From: Styela clava
Taxonomy: Eukaryota > Chordata > Ascidiacea > Stolidobranchia > Styelidae
Direction: 5' to 3'
DNA: 64,000 bases
Assembly: GCF_964204865.1 (NCBI RefSeq)
Contig: NC_135264.1
Span: 5,610,001 to 5,674,000, forward strand
A program made the position numbers and the translations under genes. Positions 1-11,900 of this stretch are shown piece after piece (position 1 is the stretch's first letter; every line of letters starts with the position of its first letter). The notes under the pieces were generated by a model. That model was not told the DNA's origin. It searched no databases and saw nothing but the letters and a program-made list of their open reading frames with translations.

Positions 1-726
1 AACAGTTCAATACAAAACAAACGCTTTAATTATGGAAACAAATTGATAAGTAGTCATTTATCCAGCAAAACATGCAGAAACCACCAAAAACTTACTAAAA
101 CATGCAAATGTGTTTCTATATTTATATTTAGCGTAAGATTTCAAACTCTTTCAAACTGAAAAAGGGCTTCCGCTAATGTAAGTGCTTCCGAATATTGAGG
201 GTAATTTCTAATATATATAGGCAGCATTTTTTGCAATTATGTTTAGGCTGGTTGCAAAAAACACCTGGCATTAATTATATTGTTAGACTTTAACATTAAT
301 ATTAAGTTATCAGGCATAGCCAACCTAAGCTATCAGAATCCGCATTCAATTTTAAGTTCTCTGCGATGCCAAAATTGTTAGCATATATTCCTGACCAAAA
401 AGATAGACAGACAGATAACAATTAAGCCTGCCGAGAACATCATTCAACTTCGCTAGTTGCCTCAGTTAGTCATAACTCAGACAATTCAGTGACATTAGCG
501 ATGAAACAACAAAAGCTTTTTCTGGTAAATGTTATTACGAAACAACACTAAATGCGATTTTTTGATTACTCGCCGAATGCGACGCGGGCTACAGATAATG
601 AAGGTTGGGAAAATGGGCCTGGGTTCAGACCACCCTGTTCTAGACGGTCAAAGCAGAATGCGGCAAGTCTTGGGTCTATATATTAGTATATATATATCCG
701 CAATTAAACCAACAATTTCTACTTAC
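1..726. other. no gene recognised at left edge
   Basis: No coding exon could be supported here. The missing downstream exons of the minus-strand lipocalin-like gene (727-1600) should lie in this stretch or beyond the window edge. I did not find the counterpart of the exon that carries TDYD-x-Y in its paralogue at 35244-35327. The open frame on the plus strand at 529-942 runs across the antisense of a lipocalin exon and is not a gene. Confidence 0.5.
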
Positions 727-1600
727 AAGTATCTAGCTCTTCATTTGTTGCGCCACCACCTGGGGTATCAAAATACAACTTCTTGTGTTTTGCCAGAAAC
801 GAAGTTTCTAAAAAAAAAAATATTGGTTATGTTCATTAATGTCGAGAATACAGTGTGTTATATTTCTAACAGCAGGTTTTCAATACGCTACGTCGATGCA
901 AATTTGAGAATTTCGGTAAATAAGACATTGTCTTATCAGTAATATATATTGCTAATGCGGGTTTGAGCTTAAGTGCCTATTTTTACAGATGAAATTAATT
1001 CGATAAATTGTGTGGCTGAAAAGTTTACTAGATACACAAGTAATGGAACAGTAAATGGAATTGCGATTTGGTGCGATTAGCGCTCGCCTAGGATAAGAAA
1101 TTATAAAATGCTTTTTTAGAAATACTACAAAATTAATTCAATGTAGAACTATTTTTTCTGTATGTTGTGTCTTTGTCACATTGTTGATTACAATTCACAA
1201 TGATACAAATTGCGCTCACTGAGTTGTTGATCTATGATGTATGTTTCGCCCTCTCTTCGGATAAAGTGTAACTGGAAATCCATTGTATTCTTGTTGAATA
1301 GCCTTTAACAAAGGTTATAAATTAAGCAAACAAATAAACAAAAACGCTGCTACGTGATTTGCTCTGTCAAATGCACTCATAGAACTTTACAGTTTACACA
1401 AATCGATCAAACTAGACAGTCTATATTTGAATAAGATTACTGCTAGTTCACCCGCGAACGCTCAGAGTTAGGTTGAACATAACTCCATCTTCTGGTGCTT
1501 CGAAATGATGTATATCATGACATGTTCTCGGAAATTTACCAGTATTACCAGGATTCGGAATGTCAAGTCCATCAAACCATGTTCCTTTTATTTTGCCGAA
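727..1600 (-). CDS. lipocalin-like protein, partial (two exons)
   Basis: Two minus-strand exons of a lipocalin-like gene, read from high to low coordinates. The first, 1600-1452, follows a TTTCAG acceptor and encodes the lipocalin G-x-W region (KGTWFDG, then DIPNPG and TCHDIHHF). The second, 807-727, follows a T-rich TAG acceptor, encodes LAKHKKLYFDTPGG and ends at GTAAGT. The paralogue at 34299-35536 (plus) has exons of exactly the same lengths (149 and 81 nt), and stretches of the intron between them also match. Substitutions in the second exon are mostly conservative (D/E, I/L, K/R), which supports coding. Lipocalins are secreted small-ligand carriers. The signal-peptide exon and the 3' exons were not found. 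The donor GTGAAC leaves phase 2 while the next exon is open in phase 1, so the join is unresolved and the gene may be decayed. Confidence 0.55.
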
Positions 1601-1780
1601 CTGAAATACAAATACACTTGAAAATTATTTGAATTCCACTGCATGTACCGCCCTGAATCGTTCGTTAATCGGGGTCCTATAGCTAATTTATCTGAATACG
1701 AAGGTTGTGTACAAGAAAAAGAACGAAAATGTGTACAGCTGTATATTGTCGAATTCAACTTCTCAATTCGTCAACTATAC

Positions 1781-1880
1781 CAGTGGTCGGCAACCTTTTT
1801 CGGTTGACGGACCGGTAAAGCCTGACAAAACTTTGGCGGACCACCTTTATACAAATAAACTAAGCCTATGCAATAAATCA
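1781..1880. mobile_element. hAT-type element end, remnant
   Basis: The sequence opens with CAGTGGTCGGCAACCTTTTT, the typical terminus of one widespread class of hAT transposons, followed by GC-rich ACGGACCGG and GGCGGACCACC. No matching right end or target duplication was found nearby, so this is a truncated relic and its right boundary is approximate. Confidence 0.5.
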
Positions 1881-2234
1881 TACGCATTAGGAAATTTACT
1901 AAAAACGACGGTTATGCTATTTAATGCGATATCTGTATTTGTTTGATGGCCATTAACTGTTCTCATATTCGAGACATTGACACACGTAACATGGTTCGTA
2001 CATCTAACCTACTTCGATATTATATCGTTTTTGTAGTTATTAATATTGATAACCAGGCCTCACATTAAGATTTCGGGTTAACAATGCTTGCATCAAATTG
2101 TTGGGGAGATCTTATTCGGACTGATGAGAGACATTCCTATACGGGCGTAGAGACAATAATTGGCCCAGCATTATTGCAACATACTGACATGGCAATTGTT
2201 TATGAAGTCAGACTTGCTGATCAATAGTGTTGTG

Positions 2235-3043
2235 CAGGGGTCGGCAACCTTCATGTTCTTGCGGGCCAAATATACACGTTTCAGGTAGCGCGCGGGCCGC
2301 AATATTTCCGCCTTCGAACAATCGCTACATTAATTAAACTTCAATTTATGGCGCATTTGCATTGCTGCCCTTCTCGCCTGTCCCAATGAGATGTGTATGT
2401 AGCGTTTTTTTAATATATTATCCAACAATACATTGTTTCTATTTATCTATTATTAATGTGAAAGATGATGTTTTTATGGCAACTCGTCGTCCAAGTGATG
2501 ATCTGACAAGCGAGTACAAATTTTAATCTAAGTTTAATGCATTTCAGATAAAGCTGCTCAAGGCCATATGTTCTTCCGAACGTGGACTTTACACCTTTTG
2601 CCCTAACGCACAGATGAGCTGTGGCGCAGTCCCGGGTTTCGGGATCGAAATTTCGACGACTCGTTTTGTAACGAGTTTAATTAAAACATTGAAACTCTTA
2701 ATAACTGCGATGCTGACTGGGCATATCGAGCAAACTGGTTTTGTAATGCCCACGAAAGAAAATACTTTTCCGTCCGAGCACTTTGGAATGCTCGACCCTT
2801 GTCGCTCCGTTTTCCGGACATTTTTAAATTTTAAAAATCGAAATTAACTCGAACGACATACAACTGAAGCCACTTGTTTCATAAGAAGCGCCGTACAGCA
2901 GCACTTGTCACCACATAAATTCGTGTAGGGACAATAATAAATTTGGGATCAATTTTTGTTTTATGTATTGAATGTCGAGTGGTTCGAGAGTCGCAACAAA
3001 TTAGCTCGCGGGCCGCATTTGGCCCGCAGTTTGCCGACTCTCA
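2235..3043. mobile_element. non-autonomous hAT-type element, ~0.8 kb
   Basis: The left end is CAGGGGTCGGCAACCT and the right end reads GTTTGCCGACTCTCA, an imperfect terminal inverted repeat. GC-rich GCGGGCCGC motifs sit just inside both ends. The flanks GTGTTGTG (2227-2234) and ATGTTGTG (3044-3051) are a 7/8 match to the 8-bp target-site duplication expected of hAT insertion. No transposase is encoded. The right-hand 150 bp, reverse complemented, is related to the fragment at 36219-36395, so both belong to one family. Confidence 0.75.
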
Positions 3044-4819
3044 ATGTTGTGTTTGTCTGGTTTACTGTTGAGTGCTGTTTTTTAGTCGTAGGGCTTGTGG
3101 TTAGATTGTAGAGGTTTTATTACGGCCTCGTCTGTTTTTTAGGCTTGCACGTAATTGACAAAAATCAATTCCGTAATTACGGCCAAATCGATTTCGTAAT
3201 GACCCCGTAATTGCGATATTTTTTCACACATTTAAACCTATCATAACAACCAATTGAATTCACTTCATTTTCGATTGGGACATCGAGTTTGGGTTTTCAT
3301 ATTGCTGACAGTACTACACGCCGGCGACAGATGTTAAGACAAGAGAAGAGTGAATTCAAATTAATTTTATTCCGATTTTTATCTTTTGTGCTAGCTTTGA
3401 TTTCCTTTATCATTTTTGCAAATTAACCGTCCCAATTTTATGCGATCAATTTTATCATTACCGACACTGGTATACGGATATTTATGAAACGATAGTTGAC
3501 TTTTTTTAAATCGTATTAAAAAAAAACGTCGGGTTTCCAATTTATCAATGGCACGACGAGCGTATTCTTTCGTTTGATTATACTTGCGCTTGCCTCGCGA
3601 CGAAGACTTGTTATTGCACCGTTTTTAACATTATTCGACTTTACTACCTAGTCAGCATTTTATAATAATTATTGATGCCGACTTATTGACGTTATTCCCA
3701 TTACCATGCTTCATATTACATTAAATCATTTCGCGGCCTAAATGTTGTAACATTATTTGCGACAAATTTAGATCAAAAATTAATTATTTGCGCATAATTT
3801 AAATAACGTACTTATATGACATGGCTTTTCCGAAAATACGAGGTTATATCGCAAAAAAATGCATATTGTGACATTTATTTTGCACTCACGAAGAAATCGA
3901 CTTATTTTTCCAACTCAAGTCGACGATCCTATCGGCCAAGATTGACACAAATTTGGTCGAGTGTCGGTGGTATTCAAGAATCAAAATAAGTTGCCGCATT
4001 TGGTAAAGACAGTTAATCATATTTGGCCGAAATATTGCGAGGCATTGTGGAAAATATATTGAGCAAGGACAAGTCCGGACTGATATAAAACGATAAAACC
4101 GGTAACAGAACATCAAGGTTTTATAATTGAAAATGGTTCTCGCACAGAATAAACACACTGGCTCATACTTGATATTTAATAGTAGTTAAATTGAGAATAT
4201 TGAACTGTTGAAAACAAAAAACGATCGTCGAAATTCTTAAATCTCGTTGCCTTGGTTAAATATAATCCAATGTTAGCATTATTAGCAATAGTTAGCATTA
4301 TTACATTATTAAAAAAGGTTAAAATATTTCATTTTTATTCTTCATTTTAAAAGTGACTAATGTGCGACTTCGTCAAAATATTATACCAACAGAAAAAGTT
4401 TTTGATAAATTTCCAAGATTTCTTACCCTGTCCCAGTCAATAGCTTGATATTAATCTGTTTTGGAGCAGAGCTGAGAAGTTGCCGTTTCTCCCGAAAAAT
4501 ATATCGCAGCCAAAAATATGTCGATCTTCATTCCAACCATTTTTGCACGAATATGTCGCAGGTATATTGTTCTCAAATGTGCCCATAATAACTTGGTATC
4601 CTTTTATATATTTTTCGAAATAAATGTCGAAATATTTAGATGGGAAAAAAAAGCTTTAATCTTAATCGTCTAAGCAAAGGCTAATACTATATAACCGTAT
4701 TTCCATCAATGAAACAATATATAAAAACAATGCATCAAATCTAATATGGCCATTGTTGTTCTTGTGCGCACACAACAGTAAATTAATAAAAGTAAAATTT
4801 TTGACATTTTAGGATATTC
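3044..4819. other. intergenic, nothing recognised
   Basis: AT-rich DNA. The only notable sequence is a cluster of TAATTACGG-like words near 3150-3210 that looks like decayed repeat. No exon with paired splice signals and protein-like content was seen on either strand. Confidence 0.4.
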
Positions 4820-6918
4820 GGTAAAACACGAAATGCCAAAGTTATCAAAGCAGTATAGGTTGGTCAATATCCAACGGTTTATAATATTTGATTATTCAAA
4901 ATATGACATTTGAAATCCCCCGACTGTTCAACGAACTGAAGCTATTTATTTTATGAATTAAAAAATCGCATGAATTTGCAAGTAATTTTCCTGTGAAGCC
5001 GGTAAATGTAAAGGTCATGTACGTGCATGTTCGGTAAATCACGAAATGCTAAAGTTGTCAAAACAGTAAGGATTGAATTATTTTATTCGCTTTATGGTAA
5101 TTACCTTTCCAAATACTGTATGGTCTATTTTGTCTGTCGCATAAATATGCAAATATTATTTCTGTGACATCGCTAAATGTGAACGTCATGCAAAACATTT
5201 ATGGACACATTTCTGGATTACCACCATGGAAAATTAGTGGTTATATATCCGTTCGTGTTAAAAGGCGTATGATCCAACTACTCACCAGACGGCGAGACAA
5301 GTCTCAATTCAAATGTTTCTACCACGCGCCATTTCATTTTCACGCTCATTCTCAATTAACTTGGTACAGGATTGAAAAAGGGAATGCAACGAATGCTCAT
5401 TACAATTCGGGTTTGATTTTAAATATATATATATATTTTATTTTTGTATCTTTTTTTTAATTTTTATTGTAATATCCCTTGAATCGTGGTAAATCTAGGG
5501 CAAGTCAGTGCGTTTCAGCAGTTGCGCACGCTGCCAGAATTATGATTTTAAAAATGTAAGAAAAAATTTTGCTCCGACTTCCTATCTTATCGCGTAGCTT
5601 TATCGCCAAGTTATTAGTCTGCCTGCACCAAAGTCATAAGATTTTAAGAACAATGTTTATTCGACATATTAGAGAGAAGTTTTGATTGAAAAAGGCAAGA
5701 TAAATCATGAAACATAGCTCACGGTCTTGCTGAACACAGTCAAAAGCAAGTTTATAGAAGACCGCTATTCGCCTAAATCTGGGTGTGTTGTTAATACAAC
5801 GTCGGAGGATATTCTTGATGTCACGTCTTTTGATAGCCCGGAATCTATATAGACAAGACACAATGAAAACGTATCGAATGCGCCACTCTCAGCCCCTCTA
5901 TCCACAAATAAGACACATGCATAAATCAGCTTCTTCTTTATACACTTGGCAAATAACAGCGGTTTTCTTAAATGAATAAAACACAATTGATTAACTTAAG
6001 TCACAGAGCATTTATCAACAACAAAAGGCTAATTTCTTACCAAACGTTTTCCGATCCGAGTGGCTTATACAATTACAATATATTTATATATATAAAAGAT
6101 AAGTTAACAGTCAACAATACGGACAAATATCTTCGGCTATTACACGACGAATACGTAATGCAAAAATGACGGAAAGGAAAACGCTAAACCAGACAACAGA
6201 TAAAATTACTAATTTACGCTACAAGCAAAGGGAATAATTGTAATAACGGTTCTACAATGATTATTTACAAGGCAGCGCACGATGCACTGTACACAGAGGC
6301 AAAATGTACGATAAAATTGTAAACAACGTACGTTTACAACGTAACACTTGGATAGGTGGCAAGCAACGCAGCTTGCTACCTAAGTTCGAATCTCATGAAA
6401 ACTGTGACAATGTGCGGTAGGATTACTCACCGTCGCGGGGTTACTTCGATGTTCGATTTGAGTTTGCGAGTAGTGTGACCGCACGTTCATGACCCGCCCG
6501 AATATAAAATCACTCATTTCTCGGAATATTCAAAAACATTTCTTTGCTAACTATTAAATTGCTAGAAATAACATTCTCACTAGAGATCATTTACGTTGGT
6601 GAAAAGCAGTATAGTCGTCGTAGCAAATAAATGTAAACGACTAGTTATGACGTTCTTGGCAAATAGTCAAGAAATATGTCGCCGGACGTTCACATTTAAT
6701 GGTGTCACAGTAATAATATTTGCAAATTTATGCGACAGTCAAAAATAGATAACATATCGAAAGTCAATTACCATAAACAGTTGAAAATTATTCAAAACGT
6801 ATTGTTTTGATGATTTCAATATTTTTTCATATTTTCATATTTTGAATAGTCAAATATTATAAACCGTTGGTAATTGTCCAACCCTTACTGCTTTAACAAC
6901 TTTAGCATTTCGTGTTAT
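4820..6918. mobile_element. long inverted-repeat element, ~2.1 kb
   Basis: The left arm (about 4820-5190) and the right arm (about 6685-6918) are imperfect reverse complements. They share an outer block around ACACGAAATGCYAAAGTT, then AACGGTTTATAATATTTGA, and an inner block around GTCGCATAAATWTGCAAATATTA and AAATGTGAACGTC. The left arm contains the outer block twice (about 4830 and 5040), which indicates an internal duplication. The interior has no recognisable transposase. A decayed, probably non-autonomous TIR transposon is the simplest reading. Exact ends and target duplication were not determined. Confidence 0.55.
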
Positions 6919-7485
6919 ACCAAATATACTCAAATATCGAAAATTTTACTTCTATTAGCCTTCCTTTGCACATAAAAACAACAACGGCCACATTAGATTT
7001 GAGGCATTGTTCATGTATAACAAATTGCTCACTTGTGGAAATAGGGTCATATAGTAATAGCCCTTGCTTAGACGGTTGACTTTGAAAAGCATTTTTTAAT
7101 CTAAATATATCGGCATTCATTTCGGAAAAAATATTTAAGTAATACCAAGTTTTCATGGGCGCATTTGAGAACAGTATACCTGCAACATATTTGTACAAGA
7201 ATGGTTGGAATAATCAGTCCCATATCAGTCTCCTTCGAACAAAAAAGAGAGTAGAACTATAATCATAGCCATAACAATATTAACAAGATGATACGGGTAA
7301 TCCTCATGGTTAAAATTTGATTCGACAACATCTTTACAAAAACCTTCAAATAATACATTTTTTTTTTTCAAAATATGAAATCTTGCGTTTATTTTCTTCT
7401 TGTAAACAGCCTACGCTTTCAAAAAAATTGACTAATGTTTCCTGATTAACGATTAATGGCGCAAGCTGATTTCATTTGATATATA

Positions 7486-7605
7486 ATAGGATGGGAAGAT
7501 ATGTGCTTTACCCCACGAAATAAAGTCGACTAAAAACCAATTCTTTCAGTGAAGTGAAATGAATACACGACATCCAACTATATTTACAAATTATTTGTGA
7601 TCGCC
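7486..7605 (+). pseudogene. relic of lipocalin terminal exon
   Basis: A segment containing GGATGGGAAGATATGTGCTT closely matches the last coding exon of the lipocalin-like gene at 35433-35536. In the same frame it reads IGWEDMCF followed by a stop shortly after, as in the intact copy. A further short match lies in the 3' flank (CAACTATATTTACA). No upstream lipocalin exons are visible beside it, so it is best read as an isolated duplicated scrap lying between the two lipocalin loci. Confidence 0.4.
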
Positions 7606-8949
7606 CACAAAAACATATTACGGAGTCAGTTAGCAATGGAAGTGCAAACGTCACCAAAATGCTATTGGTTTTTTCTATTTTATATTCGGCCATTCGTGGA
7701 CCAATTTTGCTGGTTTTCTAAACGCGCCACCACGTGAATTTTTTAGCTATTTAATTCTCATCAAACTTGGGCAATATGCTTTACCTAGATTTAAAGCTTT
7801 ATTATATTACCGTTGTAAATTGTGCAATTTTACAGTTCATATTTAAAATTAACCTTTCGTCTTCTGTTTTTCACAAATCGCGAAAACAATGAGGAACCCT
7901 TGAGTTCATGACAATTATGCAGGTGTGGTGAATGAATTGTATACTTTAGAAAATAAACAATTTCCGATATTTGACATAATGAAAAATAAAATTAGTTTCA
8001 ATTTAATTTTATATCGTATCAAGGAAGTTGTTATACATTAAACAGACATATCGGACAAAATTAAACTCCTTGAACAATTTCTACTATGTTTCTCCCATAG
8101 AATTTTGTCTGCATTTGTATTGTATTGCACATTCACGGGCGCCATCCCCCTTCATATGATAGGAATTTCATGCGAAATGTGGCGCCTCCTGTTAAATTAT
8201 TGAAACTAGAGATCCGTTTTTATATATATATTATAGTTAAGATTTTTTTTCAATTTATTTTTTTTACTCATGCAATCTTTGAGCTCAATTCCGGTAAGTG
8301 AACAAATATAAATATATCGCAGAGGCTGTCTGTTTCACATGACCAGTAACACTATGTTAGGCATCGGTTGTTTTTGAGATAGTACCAAGTCGTACTCCCC
8401 AATGCCTTAGATTCAGAATGTAAAGACTTTAGCTTGCCTTCTTAGAACAAGTAAATAGACGAGAAAGACGCGTGTGTACGCAATTTGATTCTGATAAAAA
8501 AAAAAACAGGCGAGGTTAAGCATTTTGCCTAACCTTCCGATTTCTTTTTGTATAATTTTTTTTTGTAGTTTTATTTGAAATAGTTAACAGATTATAAAGG
8601 ATTTGAATCAGATAGTATAAAACTAATTTAGAAGATAACGCAAAAAACGCGTAATTTACGTTTGGTAACATTTTTATTAATTTATTTCAACGTGGTCAAA
8701 ATATGTAGAAATTTGGACAACGTTGAAATTTTTTGATGGATCAAGATTTATTGTTACCAGTATAGATGGCATTCACAAAAAAGATCGAAAGACATGCAAT
8801 TGAAACAGTAATGAAAAAAAAACTACGCTAAGAGTACTAATTAATCAGTTGTATAGGTATAGCGAATATACAAGCAAAAAATTAACCGTAATATTCCAAG
8901 TGAATATGAATAGCAAATTTGCAAAGTATCTATTCATTAAAGTATTAAT

Positions 8950-11900
8950 TATTATTATATGTCTTTGATAAAAATATGCTTCGAATTAGTTATCATATAC
9001 TTTTTTTTTACAGATAAATTAGAAGTAAGATGAAGTCATACATATCCATCGTTTTTGTACTTTTATTATGCAGTTGGTCAGTCGTTAGCCATTATAGTCA
9101 AGAAGATACTGGACACTGTACAGCGAAGTACGAATCCTGCAAACTACATCAAGAAAACGTTGAACGAGGAGAATGATGTACCAATCAGATAATACTTTCA
9201 ATACCTTCAATAATACCTTCAATATTTATTCCTATGCATCTGGAATATTAAATTATTACTCTTATTACTCTGAGTGATATTTTAAAGCCAGCATCGTAAT
9301 TATGTTTATCACGTCGCTTTTAATAACGATATATTGCATTGCTTGTATTACATTATAGATTTTACTACGGATGCCTTTCTATAAAATTCTTAAGGGCTTA
9401 ATAGTTTTACATGAACTAGCTTGTATTAAAAATAAAATTAAATATATATACAGTGATTAAACGTGCATTCATTTCACATTTCCTGTATCCTTCATAGTCA
9501 TTGCTCAAAGTTAATACTACAAAAAATATATGTTTCGTCAATAAATCGGTATAATTGTAAATTTAAAATTCAGAGCGTTATTATCCTGATAGCTGTCGAG
9601 GATTACACAAACTCAATTCTCTTTCTTGGAATAAAACCGGAGGAGTTTTTGAAATCTATCCTACCCCTGTTTCTGATAAGATTGAAGTTTACTGTGATCT
9701 CATGACAGATGGAGGAGGATGGATTGTGAGTTAAATCGATTCATTGTTATTTATAATTTAACAATTTTGTCGCGTACTTTTCTAATATTGAACACGAAAT
9801 GGACGTATGGATAGTTTTGATATTATTATTTGTTATTGTTGTTGTATTCTTTTTTGTAGTTTCTTCTAGTTGCATTTTTCTTAAACTACTATTTTTAGTT
9901 ATTTCGAAAATTACTGTGGAACTCTTTTGAAAAATTGATCGCTATCGCAAGTATATACCGTATATTTTAATATAAATCTCCGAGCGCATCAGTGATCGGA
10001 AATCTATCTGATCAATCTTTTCCATGAAAACTCATGCAAGCACACTCATCCAGACAAAGGTGTCAGATTAAAACTATCCCAAATCTTCGTACAATTAAAA
10101 CTAAATCGATAAGGTATATAATTAAAAATAGAATGTTTTACAAAGGTATTTCAACGTCGAATGGATGGCTCTGAAGACTTTTATCGTGGATGGGATGATT
10201 ATGTAAAGGGGTTTGGAAATACGATTGGAGAATTTTGGTTTGGTGAGTTTTTTATTCACTTGAATGACATCAACCTTATTTTGCTGCAACAAGTTCCTAA
10301 AAATGTTGACAATTGAAAAATGCTCGAGATATACTTCATCGCGTCCATTTTAAATATATATATATATTGCTTCCTACCATGCAACCTTCAATGGTTGACG
10401 AAAAACTCCTGATCATAGTATGAAACATGAAACTTATGCAAACCAGAAACTGGATGACGATATTCTATAGAATCTATACAATCTGGTAAAAAATGAAAAT
10501 TAACTCGCGGCAACTGTTAGACGTAATGACATCAGTCGATTACGTGAAGAGCACCATATATAGCTATGTGGACAACAATTTTAAAAGCCCGTATTTGTGT
10601 TACTGATATACATTATGAAGCCAGTACATTAAATTTTTAGGTTTAGAAAATATCTATCAGATGTCGAAAGATAAGACATATGAACTCAGAGTAGACATGG
10701 AAGACTGGGAAGGAAACAAAGCCTATGCAAAATATGGGTATGATTTCGAACCTTCAATTTAATGTAAACTTTATAATCAAGTTTATAAATGTATGTTTTT
10801 ATATATCCTATTTTTTCTAGAGCATTCTCGATCGGTGATTCTTCAACAAATTATCGCCTAACGGTGGGTCAATACAGTGGAAATGCTGGAAATTCTTTAG
10901 AAGACTCCTATCAAGGACAACCCCTATACATCAAGGACGACCCTTCACAACGAAAGACGCAGATCATGACATAGTATCTTACAACTGTGCCGACACTTAC
11001 AAGGGAGCGTTCTGGTACGGAAATTGTCATGCAGCAAATTTGAATGGGCTGTATATCAATGGAGGAAATGTGAAATATGGAATATCTGTTACCTGGAAAG
11101 CTTGGAAAGGCTATTATTATTCTCTGAAATTTGTTGAAATGAAAATGAGGCAAAAGCAGTAGCCAAATTATGCGATGAGTTTACATACAATATTTCATTA
11201 TTCAGCATTTGTAAAATACAAACGTTTTATCTCCGCGATTCAAGTAGTTTTAATGGTCACAATGGCCATATATATGATTTTAGGAAGTGACAATGCTCTT
11301 TTGGAAATCCGATAGTCTGTTTACAAAGGGTCTAGCCACCCAAGGAGTGTTGTTCATACTTTATCGCTGTCATATAGACAGCGAGATTGGACTTTATGGC
11401 AACTGAACAAGATATATACTGCCAATGGAGTGCAGTGCTTTATGTAAAAACTTGTCCAAATTAAAAATGGTAATAAATGTGTATAGACCTGTATAATGCT
11501 TGTTCTTACAATTCTGAAAACAATATATTTGAGCGTGATGATAATCTTGAAAATATGAGATATACTAATACAAACAAATATGAGATAAAAGTAAAGAAAA
11601 TAGGTCGAAAAAGATGTAGCGTAAGAACATCGCCTGTATGAAGAGACAATGGACAACATCCGTTCGATTAATAGGCTAAGGTAAAAATAATTAAAGTGAG
11701 TAGACGTTAGAAACATAGGCAACCAAATCTTTCAAATTTATGTGCAATAACCCTGAATATTGCAACCATGGTGGAACCAACGATTGTGCAGCCGTGCAGT
11801 TTCACGAACACGCAATCTTGCCAAGCAAGTAAAACCCTCCGAGGAATTGGTTTGCTATAAAGCCACATAATTAGTTCGATGGTTTGCTCTCATAGGTAAA

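Noticed and set aside
1420-1440. Sequence near TCTATATTTGAATAAG resembling an ascidian spliced leader
   Set aside because: It differs from the leader as I remember it, and no donor or snRNA-like Sm context was seen. Probably coincidence in AT-rich DNA.
6340-6430. tRNA-like sequence with AGTTCGAATCTC resembling a B box
   Set aside because: The A-box candidate is too close, no cloverleaf could be drawn by eye, and no SINE tail is evident.
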